A DNA stretch of 13,549 nt. It comes from Fidelibacterota bacterium UBA1134 (GTDB lineage Bacteria > Fidelibacterota > Marinisomatia > Marinisomatales > S15-B10). Made by a program: the position numbers and the translations under genes. The stretch is from assembly GCA_002311975.1 (NCBI GenBank), contig DCAL01000019.1, forward strand, positions 1 to 13,549, in the 5' to 3' direction. The notes below the pieces were generated by a model. It was not told the DNA's origin and searched no databases. It was given only the letters and a program-made list of their open reading frames with translations. Shown here in pieces: positions 6,723 to 12,723 of this stretch. Position 1 is the first letter of the stretch. Every line of letters starts with the position of its first letter.

Positions 6723-8399
6723 TCATCTGTCCGGATAGTATAGCTGAATTCCTTCTGTGTCCCAATTGGCCCTCACTTCGATGGTATCAGGTGATATCAG
6801 GAACGGCTCAGCCGGTTCAAACGGAACGGCCCTTCCAGTCGTATAGCGACCGTTGCCGTCTCTATCCTGAAAAGAACTCAGGAGCCACATTCCTTCTAAC
6901 AACTCTGGAAACTCGAAATAGCCGTCTGAATTTACTGAAATTGAGGAAGACTTTCGGCGCTTTTCTGCCATTTCAGCTACTACTATCGTCGCTTGAGTAT
7001 ACTTTCCAGCGACTTTGCCGGAAAGACCGCCTTTGCCGATTTTCCTGCTTGTCCTGATTTTGAATGCCACGATGGAGTCCTTCAGTGCGATACCCTCTAC
7101 GGAGCGCAACTTTTCTCCCTGGAGGGTCATCATGTAGTTTTTTTCTGCTTGCCACCCTGTGACAGGCCTGGCTGACAGGATCGTCGGGTGACGCCATTCC
7201 ACATCAACCGCAATTGTATCTCCGGACCCGTCCTCCAGTGAGACAAACTGACTGTCACCTTCCGTCTGCATGAAAGTGGAGAATCGAATCGCAAGATGAG
7301 AATCACCGGGATCCATCTCTATTGTCTTTCCGGATTCGGGCACTACAATTTCGGGCTGGAGTGAATCAGCCATCGGGCTCTGAACTATCCGGTCAAATGG
7401 TTCCAGCGGCTGCTCAAATTTATCTTCCAGAGACGAGACGGAGATGGTATAACTGTTACCCGCTGTAAGACTGTCGGTGTAGAAGAACACTTCGTCTTCC
7501 TGTTTAGGACGAAACAGGTTTTGAGAGGTAACGCTCACAGTACGAAGCGTGTCACTAAATTCTACTGTGGGCGAATTCCCGCTTTTCAATTCGAACGAAT
7601 TTGAGAATCGCAGAACGCCCTGCCGCGAACTCTCCATGGAGACGGCAAGCACCTTGAACGGCTTCGGTTCTCTCGAGACCCTGACATCTATATCGGCAAG
7701 TACATTCTGCTTCTGAGTCAGGTACAAAGGGGCCTTCCAGTGAACTCCGTACGGCATTCTTGAAGGCGATAGCGGGGCCGGCGGCGAGCCCCCTTCGAAG
7801 GCCAGAAGTTGATATTGCCTCTCATCCAGATATGCGAAGGAATAGTGCCCTGAATCGTCTGTTTCTGTGTAGTAGTCTGGCTGTTCCAGAAAGAGGCTGT
7901 CTATGCTTGCTTCAGCTTTGTAAAGATAGACAAGGCTAGAATTGCCTTCCATATCGTAGACTGTGCCGCTGATGGCACCCAGTGAAACAGACGATCCCGT
8001 GCTGTACGCGAACTGATAGGTCTTATCCAGCCTGTTGTTGTGTTCATCCTCTATCGCCCGGGTGACAGTCAGTATATAGGTTTGCTCATCTGCTAGAGCA
8101 TCAGGCAGTTTGACGGTGATCTTATCCTTATTCACCACAACCTCGGGAGGATCGCGCAAGACCGGCTCAATCCTTACGGCTTTTTCCGGAAGTGTCTCCT
8201 GCAGTCTTTCAGAAAAGGTGAGAATGATCGTCAGCCCAGCGACGATTCGGGTGGTGCCAGACGGCGGTTCGACGCTGGCCAGTTCCGGCGCTGTCTCATC
8301 CTTCGGTCCTCCCGGCGGCGGGGCGATGGCTGCACAGCCAATCAGCACGAGCAGCATGCCGAAAAGTGATGATCTTGAAAGGTTGTTGTTCCGGCGCAT
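6723..8399 (-). CDS. Ig-like (SbsA-type) domain lipoprotein
   Basis: A 558-residue exported lipoprotein. The start MRRNNN was preferred over a longer frame because it gives a normal signal peptide (basic n-region, hydrophobic 12-20) with lipobox LIGC, lipidated Cys22, and avoids overlap with sfsA, which ends 7 bases upstream. The mature protein begins C-A-A, then PPPGGPKD, a start typical of a family common in Bacteroidota and relatives. An SbsA-like Ig domain follows (about 38-135), then a carboxypeptidase-regulatory-like beta fold (GAISGTVYD, 141-202), then more beta-rich sequence. The C-terminal fold (from about 457) contains DRDGNGRY, a calcium-type loop, and ends with VRANWDTEG, also typical of the family. 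Function is unknown; it is presumably a surface or periplasmic structural protein anchored in the outer membrane. No clear Shine-Dalgarno sequence is visible. Confidence 0.88.
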   Translation of the reverse strand: MRRNNNLSRSSLFGMLLVLIGCAAIAPPPGGPKDETAPELASVEPPSGTTRIVAGLTIILTFSERLQETLPEKAVRIEPVLRDPPEVVVNKDKITVKLPDALADEQTYILTVTRAIEDEHNNRLDKTYQFAYSTGSSVSLGAISGTVYDMEGNSSLVYLYKAEASIDSLFLEQPDYYTETDDSGHYSFAYLDERQYQLLAFEGGSPPAPLSPSRMPYGVHWKAPLYLTQKQNVLADIDVRVSREPKPFKVLAVSMESSRQGVLRFSNSFELKSGNSPTVEFSDTLRTVSVTSQNLFRPKQEDEVFFYTDSLTAGNSYTISVSSLEDKFEQPLEPFDRIVQSPMADSLQPEIVVPESGKTIEMDPGDSHLAIRFSTFMQTEGDSQFVSLEDGSGDTIAVDVEWRHPTILSARPVTGWQAEKNYMMTLQGEKLRSVEGIALKDSIVAFKIRTSRKIGKGGLSGKVAGKYTQATIVVAEMAEKRRKSSSISVNSDGYFEFPELLEGMWLLSSFQDRDGNGRYTTGRAVPFEPAEPFLISPDTIEVRANWDTEGIQLYYPDR

Positions 8400-8406
8400 C
8401 AATCGT

Positions 8407-9114
8407 TTAGAAGGGCGTAAGATCGTACGGAATGGTTTTCTCGTATTCAATCGCATCGGGCGAGACGGCGGCCGCGATGACGCTGATGCTCACGCCGGCC
8501 TGTTCAGCCTCCACCAACGCATGTGCGAATTTCGGATCTCTGTCCCACTGCGGCCGAAAGCAGTGGACATCAGAGCGCTGGCAGACAAACAGTACCGCAG
8601 CTCCGATCCCACTCCTGGAAAGAGCGGCCAGTGTATTCATGTGGCGCCGTCCCCGTTGTGTAACAGCATCAGGAAACATGGCCACGCCGTCTTCCACGAG
8701 AGTTACCGATTTCACTTCCAGATAGAGGAGCGTGCCGTTCTTTTTCAGAAGAAAATCCAAACGGTGATTGTCCAGCTTCACCTCGCTCCGGACCAAACCA
8801 TATTCCTTGAACATACTCAATTGATGATTCTCAAGCAGTGAACGGACGAACCGATTAGGGAGCGTTGCGTCAACGGAGACCCACTCTGTACCTTTGCTTA
8901 CCAGAACTGTCGTCCACCCTGTCCTCCGGTTTTCCCGTTTTTCCTCCGCAACCCGCCGCACTTTTAATCTGACGCCGTGAACTAGCAGTTCCTTCAGCCT
9001 CCCCGGATCAGGCAGATGACTTTCCTCTTCCCGGCCGTTGATGCGGACGATTGTTAAGAAGCGGTTAGGCCTCCGTACAAAAGTGGCATCGGTGAGGGAA
9101 CCACCAGTTTTCAT
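8407..9114 (-). CDS. sfsA: SfsA family protein (DNA-binding/nuclease-like)
   Basis: A 235-residue cytoplasmic protein matching SfsA in length and motif order: HLPDPGRLKELL (33-44), RLDFLL (118-123), YLEVKSVTL (131-139) and FPDAVTQRGRRHMNTL (147-162). The E-V-K within a D...EVK pattern is that of the PD-(D/E)xK nuclease fold. The E. coli protein was named for stimulating sugar fermentation genes and binds DNA; its cellular role remains poorly defined. The start ATG lies three bases after the stop of the upstream gamma-family gene, and the lipoprotein gene begins 7 bases after its stop, so it is mid-operon. The N-terminus (MKTGGSL) is consistent with the family, and no alternative start is needed. 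Confidence 0.93.
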   Translation of the reverse strand: MKTGGSLTDATFVRRPNRFLTIVRINGREEESHLPDPGRLKELLVHGVRLKVRRVAEEKRENRRTGWTTVLVSKGTEWVSVDATLPNRFVRSLLENHQLSMFKEYGLVRSEVKLDNHRLDFLLKKNGTLLYLEVKSVTLVEDGVAMFPDAVTQRGRRHMNTLAALSRSGIGAAVLFVCQRSDVHCFRPQWDRDPKFAHALVEAEQAGVSISVIAAAVSPDAIEYEKTIPYDLTPF

Positions 9115-9117
9115 TCA

Positions 9118-10278
9118 TTAACTCTCAGCCAGTGCCCAGTCAAAATCGTCAATCAAATCTCCCGCATCTTCTATCCCAACCGAGAGTCGAATAAGGCTGT
9201 CCGTGATACCAATGGCTTCGCGCTCCGCTGGCGACATGCCCGCATGGGAAGTCGTAGCCGGGCGGGTGATGAGTGTTTCGACGCCACCGAGACTGGGGGC
9301 AAGGATTGGCAGTGTTAAATGATTCAAGAATCGTTCCGCTGCCTCCAATCCACCTTTCAGTTCAAAGCTGAGCATGCCACTGAATCCATCGAACAGTTTC
9401 AGCCCGCGGTCGTGATCCGGGTGGGAAGCAAGCCCGGGATAGTTCACCTCTTCTACCCTTTCATGACTCTCCAGAAATTGAGCAATCTTCTGTGCGCTCT
9501 CGTTGTGCTGTTTCATCCGCAGCGCCAGCGTCTTGATACCCCGATGGAGGAGAAAACAGGCGTGCGGATCGAGCGTGCCGCCCAGATGGTTGAGTTTGTG
9601 CGTGATTTCTTCAATAAGACGGGCGCTAGCGATGACGGCGCCCGCCACAATATCTGAGTGACCGTTCAGATACTTAGTGCAACTGTGGCATGAAACGTCA
9701 AATCCCCATTCCGCGGGCCGGAAATTGACAGGCGAGGCGAAGGTGTTATCAATGACAGAAAGGACCCCGTGTTCCCCGGCAAACGCTGTCACGGCTTCCA
9801 GATCGCCTATCTGAAGCAGCGGATTGGACATGGTCTCGACGTAGATCAGCTTTGTCTCGGGCTTAAGCTTCTCTTGCCACGAGTCTGGATCGGCGCCATC
9901 AACAAAGTCGAAGCTGATGCCCCACTTCACCACATCGTGATTGACGAATGTGTGCGTGCCGCCGTACAGCGTGTCTTGGATAAGGAAATGGTCGCCAGAG
10001 GAAAGAAACGTGAGCAGGGTCGTGGTAATGGCGGACATGCCACTGGAGGTGACAAGAGCGTCTTCAGCATTCTCAAGGGCTGCCAGTTTTGCATGCAGAG
10101 CTATATGATTGGGCGTATTGTTAAGCCTGATGTATTTCACATTGTGGTAGCTCTCTTCGCCTGCCGTTTCGAACATCGCTGACTGAAATACGGGCATAGA
10201 CACCGCCCCGCCGATTCTGGGATCGGGCTCCCCTGCATGAATAAGTTTGGTCTCAATACTATCGAAATTCTTGGTCAC
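9118..10278 (-). CDS. Cystathionine gamma-synthase/lyase family PLP enzyme (copy 1)
   Basis: A 386-residue fold-type I PLP enzyme of the Cys/Met metabolism family. The PLP lysine is K202 in SCTKYLNGHSD; the pyridine-binding Asp is D177 in DNTF; SSGMSAI (78-84) holds the phosphate; and ETMSNPLL and GGVETL are family hallmarks. In place of the usual YTRxxNPT it reads YIRLNNTPNH (49-58), the variant of a separate subgroup, so the exact reaction (cystathionine gamma-synthase, gamma-lyase or methionine gamma-lyase) cannot be settled. The start is GTG with AAAGGAG nine bases upstream. The gene is divergent from the Lrp-family regulator across a 254-base gap and is the first of a co-directional run with sfsA. 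It shares only moderate similarity with the second copy at 11450-12592, so they are not recent duplicates. Regulation by the divergent regulator is likely but inferred. Confidence 0.9.
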   Translation of the reverse strand: MTKNFDSIETKLIHAGEPDPRIGGAVSMPVFQSAMFETAGEESYHNVKYIRLNNTPNHIALHAKLAALENAEDALVTSSGMSAITTTLLTFLSSGDHFLIQDTLYGGTHTFVNHDVVKWGISFDFVDGADPDSWQEKLKPETKLIYVETMSNPLLQIGDLEAVTAFAGEHGVLSVIDNTFASPVNFRPAEWGFDVSCHSCTKYLNGHSDIVAGAVIASARLIEEITHKLNHLGGTLDPHACFLLHRGIKTLALRMKQHNESAQKIAQFLESHERVEEVNYPGLASHPDHDRGLKLFDGFSGMLSFELKGGLEAAERFLNHLTLPILAPSLGGVETLITRPATTSHAGMSPAEREAIGITDSLIRLSVGIEDAGDLIDDFDWALAES

Positions 10279-10321
10279 TTCCCTCTTCTCCTTTCTACTT
10301 TATGTACGCTCGCTCTTATAC

Positions 10322-10369
10322 CTCAAATGCAACAACAGTTCTCTCAGTTCCCGAAGTTACAGATTTGAG
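10322..10369 (-). promoter_or_regulatory. Inverted repeat in the leader of gamma-family gene copy 1
   Basis: CTCAAAT (10322-10328) and ATTTGAG (10363-10369) are perfect 7-base inverted arms around a 34-base loop, 44 bases before the GTG start at 10278. The loop contains a direct repeat, CAGTTC twice nine bases apart on the plus strand. It could be an RNA stem-loop in the leader or a protein site. It does not show the conserved core of a SAM-I riboswitch. Confidence 0.3.
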
Positions 10370-10431
10370 TTTAACACTGCCGCGCAGAAATCATCAATCC
10401 TTATTGCGGTGAGAAGCGTGAAAAATCAACA

Positions 10432-10449
10432 AATAAGATTACCCTTATT
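10432..10449. promoter_or_regulatory. 18-bp dyad, candidate operator between lrp-type gene and divergent gene
   Basis: AATAAG (10432-10437), six bases, then CTTATT (10444-10449): perfect 6-base arms with a 6-base spacer. It lies in the divergent region between the Lrp-family gene and the gamma-family gene, next to a longer A/T dyad centred 34 bases away. Size and symmetry suit the binding of Lrp/AsnC dimers, which commonly autoregulate from such sites. Binding is inference. Confidence 0.4.
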
Positions 10450-10452
10450 ACT

Positions 10453-10496
10453 ATAATAATATTTTGATACAACCAATACAGGCAGCATATTATTAT
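10453..10496. repeat. 10-bp perfect inverted repeat with 24-bp spacer
   Basis: ATAATAATAT (10453-10462) and ATATTATTAT (10487-10496) are exact reverse complements around a 24-base spacer. The arms fall on the likely -35/-10 region of the Lrp-family gene, so a protein holding both arms would block that promoter. Because the arms are simple A/T sequence, part of the symmetry could be compositional chance. Confidence 0.45.
10464..10493 (+). promoter_or_regulatory. Candidate promoter of the Lrp-family gene
   Basis: TTGATA (10464-10469), 18 bases, TATTAT (10488-10493), giving a start near 10500 and a leader of about 33 bases before the ATG at 10533. An alternative -10, TATAAT at 10452-10457, has no convincing -35 partner. 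The -10 box lies inside the right arm of the 10-bp inverted repeat, as expected for an autoregulated promoter. Confidence 0.45.
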
Positions 10497-10532
10497 TAGA
10501 ATTAGAGGATTTCAAAAATTAAAGGGCGTACC

Positions 10533-11000
10533 ATGGACGAAATTGACAAAGAAATCTTAGATATCCTGCAACACAACGGACGCATCACCAATACGGAGCT
10601 GGCGAAGAAGATCGGCATTTCACCACCACCGACGCTTGAACGCGTGCGAAAGCTGGAGCGCAACGGAATCATCAACGGTTATGTCTGTCTCCTCAATCCT
10701 GAAAAAGTCGGCATCGAAACCTTTACTTTTGTAGGGGTGATCCTCGCTCGCCACGGCAGCGAAGCTGTCATGAAATTCATTGATGCGGTGAATGATGTAG
10801 AAGAAATCCTCGATTGCTATCATGTCACCGGTGAAGCCGATTTCTTGCTCAAGATTGCGGTACGTGATATTCCCGCGTATGAAGATCTTGTTCTGCACAC
10901 ATTGACGAAGCTGCCGGGTGTTCAGAATCTGAAGACCACGGTTGTTCTCTCCACCACTAAGACAGAAACAGCATTACCGGTAGAGTCGGCAGCAGCATGA
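10533..11000 (+). CDS. Lrp/AsnC family transcriptional regulator
   Basis: A 155-residue one-domain-pair regulator. Residues 1-60 form the winged helix-turn-helix, beginning with the family pattern IDKEILDILQHNGRITNTEL and continuing into the recognition helix ISPPPTLERVRKLE. Residues 65-142 form the RAM ligand-binding and oligomerisation domain, with the diagnostic VTGEADFLLKIAV (98-110). Such proteins sense amino acids and often regulate adjacent amino-acid genes and themselves. The ATG has AAAGGG six bases upstream. The last dozen residues are a low-complexity tail. It is divergent from gamma-family gene copy 1 and is followed on its own strand, 53 bases later, by the wreck of a homoserine dehydrogenase gene, which suggests an original lrp-hom unit. 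Methionine, homoserine or cysteine as effector would fit the context but is not shown by sequence. Confidence 0.95.
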   Translation: MDEIDKEILDILQHNGRITNTELAKKIGISPPPTLERVRKLERNGIINGYVCLLNPEKVGIETFTFVGVILARHGSEAVMKFIDAVNDVEEILDCYHVTGEADFLLKIAVRDIPAYEDLVLHTLTKLPGVQNLKTTVVLSTTKTETALPVESAAA

Positions 11001-11053
11001 TTTCATTTGCCCACGACTTCCGAACCTTTCACTCAACACTTAAGAGATAAATC

Positions 11054-11342
11054 ATGAAACATTGGTTAGCCGTAGTCGGGTTCGGTACGGTAAAACATGC
11101 ATCATGCGAAATCCTGAATGAGAAGCGGCCAGACCCGTGCGAAAAGTAGGATCACGATTCTGACGTTGTGGCGGTGAGCGACACCCGATTTGGAACGGTT
11201 TACGACCCCGACGGTCTCCATATCGAAGGATTACTAGAGCACGTCAACAACGAAGGCAAGTTTGCGGGTCATCTGGTGAAATGGGATGCTTCTAGAGATG
11301 ATTAGACAATCGAACGCCGCAACCGTCTTGCGTGTAATATCG
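11054..11342 (+). pseudogene. Homoserine dehydrogenase remnant (5' third, multiply disabled)
   Basis: From an ATG at 11054 the frame reads MKHWLAVVGFGTV, the Rossmann start of homoserine dehydrogenase, but the third glycine of GxGxxG and its neighbours are lost (VKHASC). An in-frame TAG at 11147-11149 follows. The same frame then continues with clear family sequence, VVAVSDTRFGTVYDPDGL and EGKFAGHLVKWDAS, to a second TAG at 11303-11305. The next family segment (SNAATVLRV, where intact proteins have SNAD-VVVEV) lies in a frame shifted by one base from 11307. Similarity fades after about 11342 and the rest of the roughly 320-residue or longer protein is absent. Two stops plus a frameshift plus truncation rule out a sequencing slip. 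The remaining bases to 11449 hold nothing I can identify. Intact homoserine dehydrogenase makes homoserine for methionine and threonine synthesis. Confidence 0.88.
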
Positions 11343-11449
11343 ATGGGCGTTCTGTCGCACGGTGCACAAAGAAGAGAATATCCGTCTGAAAATCTCCAGC
11401 TCTGAGAAGTTCCGAAGACAGTTTGCGAACGAGCAGCCAGAAGGCGGCG

Positions 11450-12592
11450 CTACACCTTCTCTAGCGCCTGCTCCAAGTCGGCCACAATGTCGTCCGGATC
11501 CTCTATGCCCACAGAAATGCGCACCAGTCCATCGGTGAGACCCCTGGCGAGGCGCTCCTCCGCCGGCACATCCACGTGAGTCATGGTGGCGGGATGGGTG
11601 ATCATAGTCTCAACCGCTCCGAGACTTTCCGCCAAGGCGCATAGCTTCACTCTATTCATCAGTATCTTTCCGGCCGCTATACCGCCTTCCAACTCAAACG
11701 AGATCATTCCGCTGAAACCGTCCATCTGCGCTTTCGCAACCTCGTGCTGGGGGTGGGAAGGCAGGCCGGGATAGGTCACTTTTGCTACTTTGGGGTGGGC
11801 CTCCAGGAATTCAGCTACGATCTGTCCGTTGGCGGTGTGCCGCTCCATCCTGAGGTGAAGCGTCTTGACCCCAAGAGAAGTGAGCCAGCAGTCGAAAGGG
11901 CTCGGCACGGCACCGATAGTCTTCTGAACGAACTTCATCTCCTCGGAGATATCTTCCCGGTTGGTAATGACAATTCCGCCGATGAGCTGGTTGTGGCCGC
12001 TCAGATACTTAGTCGTGCTGTGGACAACCATATCGGCGCCGAACTCCAGCGGCCGGAGAAAGACTGGCGTGGCAAATGTCGAATCGACGCCGTAAAGGAG
12101 ATCGTGCTCCTTCGCAATCTGTGCCATGGCTGCCAGATCGGTCACCTTCAGCAGGGGATTGGTGGGCGTCTCCACCCAGAGCATTTTCGTCTCCGGGCGG
12201 ACGGCGTCTTGCACCTTGACAGGATCAGAGGAATCCACGTAGGTAAAATGCAGATCGTAGTTGACGAGGATCTGATTGAAATAGCGCAAGACGCCGCCAT
12301 ACACATCATCTGAGCAGACCACATGATCGCCCGCTTTCAACAGCTTCATGCAACTGTCAACGGTGGCCATGCCGCTGGCAAAGCAGATGCCGTACTTGCC
12401 CCCTTCGATGGCGGCGAGCTGCTCCTCCAGCATCTGACGCGTCGGATTGGCGGAGCGGGTGTAGTCATATCCGAGGTCGCGCCCGACTTCCGGCAGGACG
12501 TAGGTTGCTGTCTGGTAGATGGGCGGTACGATGGCGCCGGTTGTGGGATCCGGCTCGATCCCGGCTCTTACGATTTTGGTATCAAACTTCAT
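11450..12592 (-). CDS. Cystathionine gamma-lyase/synthase family PLP enzyme (copy 2)
   Basis: A 380-residue fold-type I PLP enzyme. YDYTRSANPTR (42-52) supplies the Tyr and Arg that hold the PLP phosphate of the partner subunit; the PLP lysine is K195 in STTKYLSGHNQLIGG; D170 in VDSTF binds the pyridine nitrogen (VDNTF is more usual); ETPTNPLL and AESLGAVETM are also family signatures. The ATG was chosen because GGAGG lies 5 bases upstream; a GTG four codons earlier sits inside that ribosome-binding site. The gene immediately upstream on the same strand is a cystathionine beta-synthase, so the pair would run reverse transsulfuration (homocysteine plus serine to cystathionine to cysteine), favouring gamma-lyase. 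Gamma-synthase remains possible, since the two activities are not separable by these motifs. Confidence 0.92.
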   Translation of the reverse strand: MKFDTKIVRAGIEPDPTTGAIVPPIYQTATYVLPEVGRDLGYDYTRSANPTRQMLEEQLAAIEGGKYGICFASGMATVDSCMKLLKAGDHVVCSDDVYGGVLRYFNQILVNYDLHFTYVDSSDPVKVQDAVRPETKMLWVETPTNPLLKVTDLAAMAQIAKEHDLLYGVDSTFATPVFLRPLEFGADMVVHSTTKYLSGHNQLIGGIVITNREDISEEMKFVQKTIGAVPSPFDCWLTSLGVKTLHLRMERHTANGQIVAEFLEAHPKVAKVTYPGLPSHPQHEVAKAQMDGFSGMISFELEGGIAAGKILMNRVKLCALAESLGAVETMITHPATMTHVDVPAEERLARGLTDGLVRISVGIEDPDDIVADLEQALEKV

Positions 12593-12611
12593 TCTTCCCT
12601 CCACTTTGTAA

Positions 12612-12629
12612 TATCACAAGAGAGTGATA
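12612..12629. promoter_or_regulatory. 18-bp dyad just upstream of gamma-family gene copy 2
   Basis: TATCAC (12612-12617), six bases, GTGATA (12624-12629): perfect 6-base arms and 6-base spacer, ending 19 bases before the ATG at 12592. The geometry is the same as the dyad in front of the Lrp-family gene, though the arm sequences differ. It could be an operator or a short mRNA hairpin close to the ribosome-binding site. Confidence 0.4.
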
Positions 12630-12641
12630 GATAGCTGAAAA

Positions 12642-12718
12642 CTGGATAAATGGAGGAATAGGCATATTCATTTCTCCACTTCTCCAATACTCCATTATTC
12701 CATTCTTCTATTTATCAG
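12642..12718. repeat. 8-bp degenerate tandem repeat within a long imperfect hairpin
   Basis: Positions 12671-12710 divide exactly into five 8-base units: TTTCTCCA, CTTCTCCA, ATACTCCA, TTATTCCA, TTCTTCTA. The array is flanked by imperfect inverted arms, CTGGATAAATGGAGGAA (12642-12658) against TTCTTCTATTTATCAG (12703-12718), with one bulge and two G-T pairs, so the right arm includes the last repeat unit. It fills most of the gap between the beta-synthase stop (12724) and the gamma-family gene. The function is unknown; it may be an intergenic repeat or an attenuating structure. Confidence 0.5.
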
Positions 12719-12723
12719 ATGGT

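Noticed and set aside
8110..8841. 243-residue plus-strand frame spanning the lipoprotein and sfsA genes
   Set aside because: It crosses the boundary of two well-supported minus-strand genes and shows no recognisable motif.
10247..10456. 69-residue plus-strand frame in the divergent intergenic region
   Set aside because: It begins inside the gamma-family gene, has Ser/Leu-rich low-complexity content and no ribosome-binding site; the region is better explained as leader and promoter DNA.
10279..10532. SAM riboswitch upstream of the gamma-family gene
   Set aside because: I looked for the conserved SAM-I core and purine-rich joints and did not see them; only a simple 7-base stem with a 34-base loop is present.
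11744..12313. 189-residue plus-strand frame opposite gamma-family copy 2
   Set aside because: The minus strand in the same interval contains the PLP lysine motif and other invariant family residues; the plus frame is a shadow.
12671..12710. CRISPR array
   Set aside because: The repeat units are 8 bases with no spacers between them, so this is a short tandem repeat, not a CRISPR array.
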